A stretch of 64,000 nt of DNA from Chloroflexota bacterium (GCA_019873645.1 JAIOAX010000004.1:124001-188000), one strand, 5' to 3'; shown: positions 15,839 through 25,468, counted from the stretch's first letter. A program made the numbers and translations. The notes: generated from the sequence alone by a model not told the origin.

Positions 15839-17242
15839 CTATGGCCTTACCACATCTGGCGGCTCAAACAACAGTACATCAGGATCATCTGCGGCTCGCT
15901 CATACAGCGCGGCCGTGAATCCACTGCGACTGAAGAGAGGATAGTAGAGCCGCCATCCGGTGACTTCGCCCTGCCAGGCGCGCGCCCGACGTTGTAACGC
16001 TTCCAGGTCGGGAATGCCCAGCGGCTCATTGCGCCATTTGACCTCGCCTAACCAGGCAATGCGCTGTTGATAGCTTACTGCAACCAGGTCAATTTGATGT
16101 CCGGCGTCCCACCATGATCCGATGACCTCCGGCCAGAAACCCGGCGTTGCGCGCGCTGCCAGATCATAGACCGCCGCGCGCGCCAAATCCTCCCATGTCC
16201 CTGCAACAAACTGCTCCCAGGTGGGACGCACTACCTGCTCGACCAAGCCGGCGCCCTGTCCTTTTTCAATCGCGCCGGTGTAGGGTAAGATGTAACGTCC
16301 CCAAAAGCGCACATAGGGATCGGTAATGTGCCATGTTCCGCGTTGACGCTGCGCGACGGGGGCGATCCCTACCGGCGCACGCCGTTCCACATACCCGACC
16401 CCCTGCAAAGTAGACAGGTAGGCCGGCAGGTTATTGCGCTCTACCCCAGCCTCTTGTGCAATGGCCGACAGGGTATGATAGCCGTTTGCAATGGCTCGCA
16501 GTACGGCCGCATAATGGCGTGGGTCGCGCATCTCGTCGCGCAGCAACGTCAATCCATCATGATAGAGGATGTTTGACGGGTCAAACGCTGTATGACTCAG
16601 GTTAACCCATAATGAACGGTCAGGACGCAATTCGGTCAGGTAGCCCGGCATCCCACCGGTCAATGCGTATACCTCGATCAGCTCCGTTGGGCTGCGCTCC
16701 GGCAAGAAGCCGCGTATCTGTCCAGGCGTCAGCGGCTGCAAGGTCAATTGTGCCGTGCGTCGTCCGTAGAGCGGAGCATCGCGGTTCAGAACATCGCGCT
16801 CCATCACGGACATATACGAGCCACATAGCACCAGAAATACCTGCGAGTGTTGCAGGGTCTCATCCCACAGTTTCTGGATCACCGAAGCCAATCGCACGCC
16901 AGCATCGGCCAGGTAGGGATACTCATCCAGGATCAACATGAACCGGCGGTGGGCAGCCAGGCGTCCTACCGCCTGGAATAATCCTAGCCAGGAACCGTAA
17001 GAGCCGGGCGCAGCCGTGGGGCCATGTTCTGCTTCCCACAGAGCCGCAGAAAGGTTACGCAGCAGCACTTCTGCCGAATCCAAATAAGCCAGAAAATATA
17101 CGCCAGGACGCCCGGCGGCAAATTCGGTCAACAGGGCCGTTTTGCCTACCCGACGCCGCCCGGTCAGGACGACAAACTCGGCCTTGCCCGATTGGTAGCG
17201 CTCATCAAGCCAGGCCAGTTCTTGTTCGCGGTTAACAAACAT
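15839..17242 (-). CDS. Archaeal-type AAA ATPase with C-terminal DUF234/nuclease-like domain
   Basis: A 467-residue ATPase. It opens with FVNREQELAWLDERY and a Walker A in VLTGRRRVGKTALL (residues about 25-38), followed by Walker B in FMLILDEYPYL and a sensor-like VLCGSYMSVME. A winged-helix region follows (YHTLSAIAQEAGVERNN). The C-terminal region has IDLVAVSYQQRIAWLGEVKW, a D-x(n)-ExK pattern typical of the restriction-like fold in DUF234 proteins. The role of these ATPases is poorly known. Start ATG 17242 has GAGGA about 6 nt upstream. A perfect AT-rich palindrome lies just upstream of the start. Confidence 0.85.
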   Translation of the reverse strand: MFVNREQELAWLDERYQSGKAEFVVLTGRRRVGKTALLTEFAAGRPGVYFLAYLDSAEVLLRNLSAALWEAEHGPTAAPGSYGSWLGLFQAVGRLAAHRRFMLILDEYPYLADAGVRLASVIQKLWDETLQHSQVFLVLCGSYMSVMERDVLNRDAPLYGRRTAQLTLQPLTPGQIRGFLPERSPTELIEVYALTGGMPGYLTELRPDRSLWVNLSHTAFDPSNILYHDGLTLLRDEMRDPRHYAAVLRAIANGYHTLSAIAQEAGVERNNLPAYLSTLQGVGYVERRAPVGIAPVAQRQRGTWHITDPYVRFWGRYILPYTGAIEKGQGAGLVEQVVRPTWEQFVAGTWEDLARAAVYDLAARATPGFWPEVIGSWWDAGHQIDLVAVSYQQRIAWLGEVKWRNEPLGIPDLEALQRRARAWQGEVTGWRLYYPLFSRSGFTAALYERAADDPDVLLFEPPDVVRP

Positions 17243-17260
17243 GGCTTCCTCCTGGAAATT

Positions 17261-17293
17261 TAATGATTACGATTATGATAATCGTAATCATTA
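17261..17293. promoter_or_regulatory. Perfect 33-bp AT-rich palindrome upstream of the ATPase gene
   Basis: TAATGATTACGATTA (17261-17275) is perfectly inverted at 17279-17293 around TGA. It lies 18 nt upstream of the ATPase start and 34 nt after the alpha-mannosidase stop (both genes on the minus strand). The AT content is far above the surroundings, and no U-run follows in the minus direction. This favours an operator for a dimeric regulator over a terminator, though a terminator role for the mannosidase is possible. Confidence 0.6.
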
Positions 17294-17327
17294 AATCCGT
17301 CAACCTCGACAACACACGTATTCAGCT

Positions 17328-20243
17328 TTACGCCACGTACACCGTCGTAATCCCCAACGCCGGAAGCTCCACGGCGACAGCATGCCCCTCAATCCGCGCC
17401 GTATTGACCGCCAGCGGCCGCTCCAGTGTATCCACTTCGACGGCCTGCGCGCCTTCCGGCAACAGCTCCGGCGCGAACGTAACCCGTGCCGTCGTCGCCA
17501 CGCCATCCACCTCAACGAGCCGCAAAATCAAGCCTGTTCCATCCTCGCTCTGCTTCAATGCCGCCAGCCGCACGTTCGCCGGTTCCACGGCGACGAGGCT
17601 CAACATTGGCGGCAGCTCGCCATCCTGGAAGCCGCAACTGACGACGACCGGCGGGAGGTTGAGCGCCTCGCCGGCCTGCATACTCGCGCCGACAGTCCAG
17701 CCCGCGCCGTGTGGGACGAGCGCGTACTCGATGACATGCTCGCCCAGGTCGGGCAGCGGATCGGGGTCAACGCTGGCGCGGAGCAACGTGAGGGCGAGCG
17801 TGCCCTGGTCGAAGCTGTGGCCGTACTTGGAGGTGTTAGCCAGCGTCACGCCCTGCCCATCGGCCTCGGCGACGTCGGCCCAGCGTTGGGCGACGACTTC
17901 CTCGCCGTGGGTGAGGTCGCGGACGAGGCTGCCGCAGGGGAGTTCGTAGCGTGGCTGCGCACCGTCGACCGCCAGCGGGAAGCGGACGCGCAAGTGCGGG
18001 ATGCCGCGCGCCTTGTCGCCGATTTCGCGCCAGTCCACCCGCAGGCGGAACTCCACGCGCGGGACGCCCTGCCGCACGGTGATGTCCAGTTCGAGCGTCG
18101 TATCGCGCGAGTTGCCGCACTCGCCAATGGTGCGCGTCCAGCGGAAGGTGTTGACGTAGGGGCCAGTCTGCACGCGCTTGAGCACTCCGCCGTCCAACAA
18201 ATCGGTCTGCTTGAGGAAATCGCCGATGACCCAGGCCGTCATCCCGTTGTTGGCTTCGAGGCAATACTGGAAGACGCCTGCCGCTTGGCCCGCGGGGATC
18301 CACTCGCGGCCCGTCTGCTTATCGTACAGGCTCACCAGCCCGCCCGAGGCGGGATCGAGCGTGACCTTGAGGAATTCGTTTTCCAGCGTGTAATCCGGCG
18401 GCTCCATCATCCGCCACGAGCCGCCCTGCCCGGCCCACGGATCGCCCAACGCGGTGGGCAGCAGGCCGAACTCCGCCGCCCGGTCGGAGATGCACACGGC
18501 GCGATAGCCAAGCGCCGGCAGTTGAACGGGGAAAGCCACGGTGAGGTAGTCGTGCGCCCAATACTCGCCTTTGTTGAGCACTTGCACGCGCTGTGGCTCG
18601 AAGCCGTGTCCTGTAACGATGAGGTGCTGCGGATCGAGGTGTGTGTCCCACAGCTTGACTTCGACGACTTCGGTGCGCGGATAGGGCAGCGGGTTGAAAA
18701 TGAGGAACACGCGGTCGCTCAAGTGCGCCGCCCCGAAGGCCGATACGCCGCCGGTGCCGCTGGCGTTGCCCACGCCGGCCCCGGCCCTGCCGGACTCGGT
18801 CTCATCCTTATAGGCGCGCGTCACATCTGTGGCGAAGTCGCGGCGCAGGGCGTTGGTATCCACGCGGGCGGCGAGGGCGCGCAAGGCATTGGTCGTCGCG
18901 ATGCCTGCGGCGGCTTGGGTTTCTTGCGCGTGGCCCAGCGTGTAGTGGCGTGTGTCACGCACGCCGGAGCCGGGCAGGATGTCGTGGAACTGGTCGAAGA
19001 GCAGGTTGCGCCAGGCAGCGGCGAGGTTTGCCTGGGGATAGCGGACATCTGCCAATCGCGCGCCGAGGACGGCGGCGGCTTCGGCGGTGTAGAGCAGGTT
19101 TTCGCCGCGCCGATTCGCCCACTTCTGCCGCGCCTGCGAGGTGTAACAGCCGGTGAAGACACGGTTGCGCTCGCCGCCGATTTCGGGGATGTGTGCGGCT
19201 CCTGCTGCCAGTGCCGCTTCCGCCGTCCTGAAGAAATTGTGTAGTGTAGAGAAGACGAACCTGGGGAAAACCGGCCAGGTATCCATCTCGATCAATCGCC
19301 GCAGGTCGGCGCGGGTGGGGCCGCCGCCGTGGTCGCCGACGCCGTAGAGCATCGGCATCTGTTTGAGGCCGGTCGCCTGCGCGAACTCCACCACCGGGTC
19401 GGCCACAGCGGGCGTGACGACGAGGTTGCGGGTCAGGGGCATGTACCACTGGATGTCGTTGAAGGCCAGCACCCGCGCGCCGTCCGGGCCGCTCCACCAG
19501 TAGAGGTGTGGGCCGTGGCTGCCGCGGCAATGGTAGTAGTACTTCACACCGCCGCGCGCGAGGATCGTGGGCAGCGTGGCGGGATGGCCGAAGGTGTCCG
19601 GCTCGAAGTCCACCTGCACATCCTCCGGCGCGAGGCCGAACTTCTCCTGCATGTAGCGCCGCGTATAGAGCAGATGACGACAGAGGCTCTCGCCGCTTGC
19701 CATGTTCTTGTCGCCCTCCACCCACTGGCTGGCGGTGACTTCCCAGCGGCCCTCGCGCACCCGCTGTTGAATCTGCGCGAACAACGCCGGGTTGTACTGC
19801 TCGGCGATCGCGTAGGTGGAGGCCTGATCCTGGGTGAAGATGAAGCCGGGAAATTCGTCCATCAGCGTCAGCATGGTGGTGAAGGTGTCGTTGACCACGG
19901 CGACGGTCTCCGGCCAGCCCCACATCCAGTTCATATCAATGTGCGCATGGCTGATGCAGAGCAGCGTGTAGCTCTTGGCGACTTCGCCAATCGGCTGTAA
20001 GACGGCCTCGGCCTGCGCGATGACGGCGTCCAGGTCGCGGCCACCGTCCAGACCTGCATGGACGATGCGCCCGGCTTCGACAATGAGCGGTTGCCACGCC
20101 GACGCCTGTTCGGGACAGGCGGAACAGAGGCGGTCGGCAAAGGCCAGTTGCGCCTGGAGGCGTTCCAGCTGGCGTGCATGACGGCTCGAATGTTGTTGAA
20201 GCACCTGACTGATCTCGATGAATTGGGCAGCATAGGCGGCCAT
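17328..20243 (-). CDS. Alpha-mannosidase, glycoside hydrolase family 38
   Basis: A 971-residue retaining glycosidase that would release alpha-linked mannose from glycans. The zinc-ligand motif HAHIDMNW lies near residue 107, and the nucleophile is Asp216 in FEPDTFGH, both diagnostic of GH38. The C-terminal beta-sandwich domains are present (long Glyco_hydro_38C-like region from about residue 580). There is no signal peptide, so it is cytoplasmic and would act on imported oligosaccharides. Start ATG 20243 has GGAG about 10 nt upstream; an in-frame extension to 20294 would read intergenic repeat. A glucokinase and sugar nucleotide genes follow on the other strand, suggesting a carbohydrate region. 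Confidence 0.92.
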   Translation of the reverse strand: MAAYAAQFIEISQVLQQHSSRHARQLERLQAQLAFADRLCSACPEQASAWQPLIVEAGRIVHAGLDGGRDLDAVIAQAEAVLQPIGEVAKSYTLLCISHAHIDMNWMWGWPETVAVVNDTFTTMLTLMDEFPGFIFTQDQASTYAIAEQYNPALFAQIQQRVREGRWEVTASQWVEGDKNMASGESLCRHLLYTRRYMQEKFGLAPEDVQVDFEPDTFGHPATLPTILARGGVKYYYHCRGSHGPHLYWWSGPDGARVLAFNDIQWYMPLTRNLVVTPAVADPVVEFAQATGLKQMPMLYGVGDHGGGPTRADLRRLIEMDTWPVFPRFVFSTLHNFFRTAEAALAAGAAHIPEIGGERNRVFTGCYTSQARQKWANRRGENLLYTAEAAAVLGARLADVRYPQANLAAAWRNLLFDQFHDILPGSGVRDTRHYTLGHAQETQAAAGIATTNALRALAARVDTNALRRDFATDVTRAYKDETESGRAGAGVGNASGTGGVSAFGAAHLSDRVFLIFNPLPYPRTEVVEVKLWDTHLDPQHLIVTGHGFEPQRVQVLNKGEYWAHDYLTVAFPVQLPALGYRAVCISDRAAEFGLLPTALGDPWAGQGGSWRMMEPPDYTLENEFLKVTLDPASGGLVSLYDKQTGREWIPAGQAAGVFQYCLEANNGMTAWVIGDFLKQTDLLDGGVLKRVQTGPYVNTFRWTRTIGECGNSRDTTLELDITVRQGVPRVEFRLRVDWREIGDKARGIPHLRVRFPLAVDGAQPRYELPCGSLVRDLTHGEEVVAQRWADVAEADGQGVTLANTSKYGHSFDQGTLALTLLRASVDPDPLPDLGEHVIEYALVPHGAGWTVGASMQAGEALNLPPVVVSCGFQDGELPPMLSLVAVEPANVRLAALKQSEDGTGLILRLVEVDGVATTARVTFAPELLPEGAQAVEVDTLERPLAVNTARIEGHAVAVELPALGITTVYVA

Positions 20244-20815
20244 GGTATTTTTCTCCTTTGAGTATAGTCCTGTAGTCGTCAGTCTAGTAGTCATTGCCTG
20301 GATAATAGAGTGTGAGAATCATTATAGTCGTTCTCAGGATTAAAGAAAATCTCATGATGGGGGGATTTTGGGGGGCGGTTTCGCCGCTTCCAAATCTCCT
20401 TTTTGTTTCCGGGTACATTTCAACTTGGGGGAAAAAGTAAGATAAACTTCTGAAATAATGCGCCTGGATTGGTTGTAAATCTCCTTTGGAACCCACGATG
20501 AGGCTAAGGGCTAACATTGTACTTTTGCGCCCCCGCTCCCGGTCTCGCCCCAAAGGGAGCGAGGCGGTAAATAGAGGGGGATTTTGCGCGGCTTCGCCGC
20601 GCAAAATCCCCCTTTGAGAAATCCCCCCGCTCTCCCCGCGTGCGGGGAGAGCGGGGGCAGGGGGTGAGAGGGGAAAACGCAAAAAACCTGCCCTGTCCTG
20701 AAATGCACCCTTTTGTTTCCAAAGCACTTTTGCGATCTCAATATTTGTGCTAAAATGGGGTATGTTTATGACAGCAAACAGCGACGCATAGACTGAACAA
20801 GGGGGAGCAGAAATT
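20244..20815. other. 572-nt intergenic region rich in repeats, no gene seen
   Basis: Lies between the divergent mannosidase and glucokinase genes. It holds tagtc-type words (20270-20295), a hairpin-like GGGGGGATTTTGGGGGGCGG segment with its partner (20353-20394), a GGGTACATTTCAACTTGGG word that recurs inverted near 62461, and the 140-bp dispersed repeat at 20571-20710. A possible -10 box TAAAAT at 20751 could serve the glucokinase gene, but the -35 (TTGCGA, 15-bp spacing) is weak. No open frame here has coding character. Confidence 0.7.
20571..20710 (-). repeat. 140-bp dispersed repeat, copy A
   Basis: In reverse orientation this matches 58188-58327 closely over 140 bp. Shared blocks are GGGTGCATTTCA, GGCAGGTTTTTTG, TTTTCCCCTCTCACCCCCTG, the hairpin CCGCTCTCCCC/GGGGAGAGCGG, GATTTCTCAAAGGGGGATTT, and a second hairpin ending ATCCCCCTCTAT. 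The second hairpin in this copy is perfect: GGGGGATTTTGCGCGGC pairs with GCCGCGCAAAATCCCCC. The two-hairpin structure resembles large REP/MITE-like elements. Confidence 0.85.
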
Positions 20816-21817
20816 ATGGGACGCAAGGGAAAATTTATGCTCGCCGGCGACGTCGGCGGCACCAAGACCAACGTAGCCATTTACTCCAAGGAAAGAGGGG
20901 TGTACGCGCCGCTGTTAGAGGCGACCTTTCCCAGCGCCGCATACGCGGGATTAGCCGAACTGCTGCGAGAGTTCCTGGCGCAAACTGATTACCAAATTGA
21001 CCGTGCTTGTTTTGGCGTTGCCGGGCCAGTGGTCAACGGGCGGGCGCGCATCACCAATTTGCCCTGGGTGTTGGATGAGGCCCAGTTGGCCGACGAACTG
21101 GGGTTGGAATCTTTTACCCTGTTGAACGATCTGGTTGCCATTGCCAGCGGGGTACCTTCGCTGCAACCAGAAGACTTACGTTTGATCCATCCCGGGCAAG
21201 TGCAACCCGGCGGCGTGATGGCTGTGGTGGCCCCGGGAACCGGTCTGGGCGAAGGCTACCTCATATGGGACAAGCGCCGCTATCGCGCGCATGCTTCGGA
21301 AGGCGGACACTGCGATTTTGCTCCGACGAACGCCTTAGAAATAGAGTTACTGCGTTATCTGCAAGCGCGATTGGGACGTGTGAGCTATGAGCGCGTCTGT
21401 TCCGGGTTGGGGATACCCAACATCTATGCCTTCCTGCGCGATAGCGGCTATGCTGAAGAACCGGCGTGGCTGGCCGAGCAACTGGCAACTGCCCCCGATC
21501 CTACACCGGTGATTATGAAAACGGCGCAAGACCAGGAGCAGCCCTGTGAACTGTGCCGCAAGACATTGGAAGTTTTCGTCTCCATTTTGGGGGCAGAGGC
21601 GGGGAATATGGCATTGCGGGTCCTGGCGACCGGTGGCGTCTATTTGGGCGGCGGCGTTCCCACGCACCTTCTCGATGCGCTCGACAGCGATACCTTCCGC
21701 GCCTCGTTCCGCAACAAAGGACGGCTATCGTCATTGATGATGCAAATCCCGGTGTATGTGATTTTGAACCCCAAGATTGCCCTGCTGGGGGCCGCCGCAT
21801 ACGGTTTTGAGCTTTAG
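20816..21817 (+). CDS. glk: Glucokinase
   Basis: A 333-residue sugar kinase that would phosphorylate glucose at C6 with ATP. The phosphate-binding motif LAGDVGGTKTNVAIY is at the N-terminus. The sugar-binding segment FGVAGPVVNGRARITNLPW, the LNDLVAIASG block with the catalytic Asp, and the APGTGLGEGYLIWD block are those of the classical bacterial glucokinase family (not ROK, since the zinc-binding cysteine motif is missing). The C-terminal GGVYLGGGVPTHLL is the adenosine-binding part. Start ATG 20816 has GGGGAG about 9 nt upstream. It stands alone between repeat-rich spacers. Confidence 0.92.
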   Translation: MGRKGKFMLAGDVGGTKTNVAIYSKERGVYAPLLEATFPSAAYAGLAELLREFLAQTDYQIDRACFGVAGPVVNGRARITNLPWVLDEAQLADELGLESFTLLNDLVAIASGVPSLQPEDLRLIHPGQVQPGGVMAVVAPGTGLGEGYLIWDKRRYRAHASEGGHCDFAPTNALEIELLRYLQARLGRVSYERVCSGLGIPNIYAFLRDSGYAEEPAWLAEQLATAPDPTPVIMKTAQDQEQPCELCRKTLEVFVSILGAEAGNMALRVLATGGVYLGGGVPTHLLDALDSDTFRASFRNKGRLSSLMMQIPVYVILNPKIALLGAAAYGFEL

Positions 21818-21915
21818 TCAGGTAGTCATTAGTCCGCTGGTCGTTAGTCAGGTAGCCTTATAGCCGGGTAGGTGTCCGCAAAGCTATTTCGACTACCAGA
21901 CTACCCGACTATTCC
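21818..21915. repeat. Intergenic tagtc-type array with inverted halves
   Basis: The left half has words such as GTCAGGTAGTCATTAGTC, and the right half has the inverse, CGACTACCAGACTACCCGAC, so the tract can fold on itself. It ends directly before the ribosome binding site of the CHAT protein gene. Confidence 0.75.
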
Positions 21916-21928
21916 CAGAGGAGCAGCC

Positions 21929-24900
21929 ATGCCCAAAACTGCGCTGCGTGGTTACACCGACCTGCTGATCCGCATTCAGGCGTGGGACGAGACGCGCGCC
22001 TGTTACCCCGTTGAAGCCTGGGTCAACAACACCATCCATTTCGCCGATGGCGCCATGTCCCTCAAACGCGCTGACCTGGAACCCCTGGAGAACGACGTCG
22101 TCGCCTACGGCCTGGCGTTGTTTGAAGCCCTTTTCTCCGGCCCGATTCGCCGCGCTTACGACAGAGCACTCGGCTATGCCGAGGCGCGCACCAACGGCCA
22201 ACTGCGGTTGCGCCTGTGGCTCGATCCCCGCGCGCCGGAGTTGCATGCCCTGGCCTGGGAGCGTCTGCATGCACCCAAGCCCAATGCTCCCGCGCCGCTG
22301 GCCGCCGTCGCCCAAATGCCGTTTTCACGCTACACGGGCCTGGAAGTTGCCGAACCGGCTCCCATCGCCACACGCCCTATCCGCATGCTCATTGCCATCG
22401 CCAACCCTGCCGATCTGGCCGACCTGGGCATGCCTTCCATTGACGTTGAACAGGAAGTAACGACCCTGACGTCGGCGCTGAGTGGTTTGCAAAGCACCGG
22501 ACAACTGCACGTGACCTTGTTGCCGGGTGTGAGCGGTCTCAGCGCGACCACGCAGGCGCGACTGGAAGCCGCCGGCTACGCCATCCACGGCGGCAATACG
22601 ACATTGGACGCGCTGATCCAGGAGCTATCTACCGCGCCGGGCTACCATATCCTGCATTTCATCGGCCACGGCGCGTTCAGCCGCGCTCGCGGCGTCATGA
22701 ATTTGTTCCTGGAAAACAGCGTCGGCAACACCGACCGGCAAAAAGATGTCAGCTTTGTGGCGCTCATCGCTGCCCTCGATCCGCCACCACACTTGATCTT
22801 CCTGGATACCTGTGACAGCGCCAAACGCGACCCCGCTAAGGGCAATCCCCACGCCAGCCTGGCCCACAAACTGGTAGAGGCCGGCGTTCCGGCAGTTGTG
22901 GCGATGCAGGACGCCGTTTTGATGGAAACTGCCCGCGAGTTAGGCCGGGCTTTCTATCGCAATTTGCTGGAACATGGCATCGTGGATCGCGCGATGAGCC
23001 AGGCGCGCTTGTTGTTGTACGAAAGCGGCCAGACGGCCTGGGCCATCCCGGCGCTCTTCATGCGGCTGGAGAACGGCCAGCTTTTTGCCGCCGATCCGGT
23101 ACGCAGCGCTCTGCGTGCGATGTTGCAAGCCAGCGTTTTTAATCCCCTGCCTGCCGGCGGCGCCTATCTGCCACTGGAAGTCCGGCATTTTTCGGGACAC
23201 ACGCACGCTATTGACTTCGATGCGCTGGCCCAGGAGAACACCCCTGGCCGCGGGTTGATCGAGACCGTGCTCGCTATCCTCGCGCCGGTCAAACAGGAAC
23301 AAGGCCCTTATGGTCCAAGCGTCATTACTCTGATCGGCGACGCCGGTATGGGCAAATCCACCGAGATGCGGCACATCGGACAGGTGACGGCGCAGCAATC
23401 CCTCGAAGCCGACACTCCCGCGCTGGTGATCCCCGTGTACGTGGACCTGCAAAATCTACCACAAGGGGCGCGCCTCGACGATAAAGGGCTGGAAACCCTG
23501 ATTCTGCAGGCTGTGGAACCTTTCTGGGATGCGAACGCCGAATTGCGCCCTCGCGATCTGCTCGAAGCCTATAGCGGTCCCACGTTGCGCATTCTGTTTG
23601 ACAACAGCGAGGTGTTGCCCTACCACAGCCGACGCCATTTCTGCGCCGCACTGCAAGATTTTGTGCGCCGCCATCCGCGCCACGCTTACATCGTCGCCTT
23701 CAACACCGACGATTTTGACGTCGCACCGCTGGTCATCAGCGACACGTTAATTATGCTGCCGCTGTCGGAGCGCAATATCCGGCGTTATCTCACGCAGACC
23801 CTCAACCTGCCTCATGCCGGGCAACTTTACGCCAGCCTGGAAGAGACGCAACTCTTCGACCTGGCCCGGATTCCCTGGTTGCTTTTCAAGATGCTCAAAC
23901 AGGCTCACGAAGGCACGCTGCCACAATCCCATGCGCAGGTGCTCCGCGACCTGGTGGATGATGCCATTGCCGAGGTCGCCGCCGATCAGGGGATGCGCAC
24001 ACGCGCTGCCCGGACGCTCTATGCGCTGGCCTGGCAGATGCAGTCCACTTTCAGAACGACCCTCCCCATTGACGAAGCCTTCGAGATTATGGCACAGGTG
24101 CGCGGCAATCGGGGGTACAGTCTGGAGACCCTTTATCAGGAGTTGCAGACCTACGGATTGCTTGCGCCGGTGGGTGAAGAATCCATGCGCTTTGCACGCG
24201 CCAATATCCGCGCTTATTGTTGTGCTCAGGCGCTCCTGGCGCGTCCCGATTTCGAGGAGGTGTTGACCGACATTGCCGCAACGCTGGGACGGCATACCCG
24301 CTACTACTGGTGGGAAGAGACCCTCATGCTGCTCAGCGGTTTGATGGTGGAGCCGCTCAAGCTTGTCCAGGAGATTCTTTACGGCGTCGCGCTTGGTGAA
24401 GGTGAACAAGTCTTCCTGGCTGCCGATTGTATCCGTGAGTGCCGGGGAAAGCTGGCGCACGATGCAGAGATGGCACAAGCGTTGACCTTCTATGTGAGCA
24501 GCGCGCTGCTGTGGCGGCTTGACCGGGCCAGGGAACCGCGTGCCCTGCAGCGCGTGCGCATCATCCAGGCGCTGGCGCGGCTCAAACATCCGGCAGCCGT
24601 CCCGCGCCTGGTAGAAATCGCCCACAAGCCGATGCAGAGTTCCGCGTTGGGTGAACCAGCCTACGAAGACAGCGATGTGCGTCTGGCGGCGGTACTGGCC
24701 CTGCGACAAATGTTGACGCCGCCCTACGCCGAAATCGAGGCGCTCGCGCCGTCGTTGGCCGAAGTACTTAACTGTTGGGCCGAAGGGCGCGTCAGAGATT
24801 TATATCTTCATCTGATTGCCAAAGAATCCCAGGATATGGACATTCAAGCTGTGGCAGCTTTTGCCCTGGGCGATTTGAAAACCGACCTGGCGACCAGTGT

Positions 24901-25468
24901 CCTCGTCCATACGTTCATTTCGCCGGATTTTAGCCCCGGGACGCGCAGCAACGCCGCGACTGCGCTCACATTGCTGGATCCGGAATTCGTCACCCAGAGG
25001 GCGATTTTGCCCTTCCTGGACCCGGAGGCTGTGAAACAGCAGCCACCTCAGCCGATCCCACAGGTCAACGTCGAACAGTGGTATCCCCACCTGGCCTACT
25101 TGATCGGCAAAATCCGCCCACAGGACAGTCGCGCGCGCGCCTTTCTCTACCGCTGTCTCAATGAATTCTCTGACATTACTCTGAAAGGCATGGCTATCCA
25201 GTCCATCGGCTGGCTTTACGACATCACTGCCGCGCCACGCTTCACCAACATTGCTCTGGGGGATTTCAGCGGCCTGAACCTGCCAACGTCACCCTCGCCG
25301 ACAGAGGCCCGCTATCTGCAACACAAGGCCCTGGACGCGCTCTACTACATCGGGGATGCCGCAACGCTGAAGCGGCTCCAACAGCACACTATCGCCTGGA
25401 CGCCCGACCTGGAAAATGCTTTCTACCGCACCATCGAGCGCATCCGCGCCCGGCAAAATCAACAGTGA
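21929..25468 (+). CDS. CHAT protease - STAND NTPase - HEAT repeat protein
   Basis: A 1179-residue multidomain protein. Residues about 150-395 form a CHAT (caspase-like) domain with the catalytic dyad His247 in HFIGHGAF and Cys295 in FLDTCDSA, followed by the typical AGVPAVVAMQ and AIPALFMR blocks. A STAND/NACHT-like ATPase follows, with Walker A GDAGMGKST (Lys476) and a Walker B-like LRILFDNSE. A helical/winged region spans about 600-800. From about 880 on there are HEAT-like repeats (DVRLAAVLALRQM, DIQAVAAFALGDL, TRSNAATALTLL, HKALDALYYIGD). The layout of effector, switch and sensor resembles known bacterial immune or cell-death proteins; this role is inference. Start ATG 21929 follows AGAGGAG. 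No partner gene is evident beside it. Confidence 0.87.
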   Translation: MPKTALRGYTDLLIRIQAWDETRACYPVEAWVNNTIHFADGAMSLKRADLEPLENDVVAYGLALFEALFSGPIRRAYDRALGYAEARTNGQLRLRLWLDPRAPELHALAWERLHAPKPNAPAPLAAVAQMPFSRYTGLEVAEPAPIATRPIRMLIAIANPADLADLGMPSIDVEQEVTTLTSALSGLQSTGQLHVTLLPGVSGLSATTQARLEAAGYAIHGGNTTLDALIQELSTAPGYHILHFIGHGAFSRARGVMNLFLENSVGNTDRQKDVSFVALIAALDPPPHLIFLDTCDSAKRDPAKGNPHASLAHKLVEAGVPAVVAMQDAVLMETARELGRAFYRNLLEHGIVDRAMSQARLLLYESGQTAWAIPALFMRLENGQLFAADPVRSALRAMLQASVFNPLPAGGAYLPLEVRHFSGHTHAIDFDALAQENTPGRGLIETVLAILAPVKQEQGPYGPSVITLIGDAGMGKSTEMRHIGQVTAQQSLEADTPALVIPVYVDLQNLPQGARLDDKGLETLILQAVEPFWDANAELRPRDLLEAYSGPTLRILFDNSEVLPYHSRRHFCAALQDFVRRHPRHAYIVAFNTDDFDVAPLVISDTLIMLPLSERNIRRYLTQTLNLPHAGQLYASLEETQLFDLARIPWLLFKMLKQAHEGTLPQSHAQVLRDLVDDAIAEVAADQGMRTRAARTLYALAWQMQSTFRTTLPIDEAFEIMAQVRGNRGYSLETLYQELQTYGLLAPVGEESMRFARANIRAYCCAQALLARPDFEEVLTDIAATLGRHTRYYWWEETLMLLSGLMVEPLKLVQEILYGVALGEGEQVFLAADCIRECRGKLAHDAEMAQALTFYVSSALLWRLDRAREPRALQRVRIIQALARLKHPAAVPRLVEIAHKPMQSSALGEPAYEDSDVRLAAVLALRQMLTPPYAEIEALAPSLAEVLNCWAEGRVRDLYLHLIAKESQDMDIQAVAAFALGDLKTDLATSVLVHTFISPDFSPGTRSNAATALTLLDPEFVTQRAILPFLDPEAVKQQPPQPIPQVNVEQWYPHLAYLIGKIRPQDSRARAFLYRCLNEFSDITLKGMAIQSIGWLYDITAAPRFTNIALGDFSGLNLPTSPSPTEARYLQHKALDALYYIGDAATLKRLQQHTIAWTPDLENAFYRTIERIRARQNQQ

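Noticed and set aside
17382..19244. A 620-codon plus-strand frame opposite the alpha-mannosidase
   Set aside because: It is antisense to a gene with clear GH38 motifs, has no recognisable domain and is explained by GC-rich codon bias.
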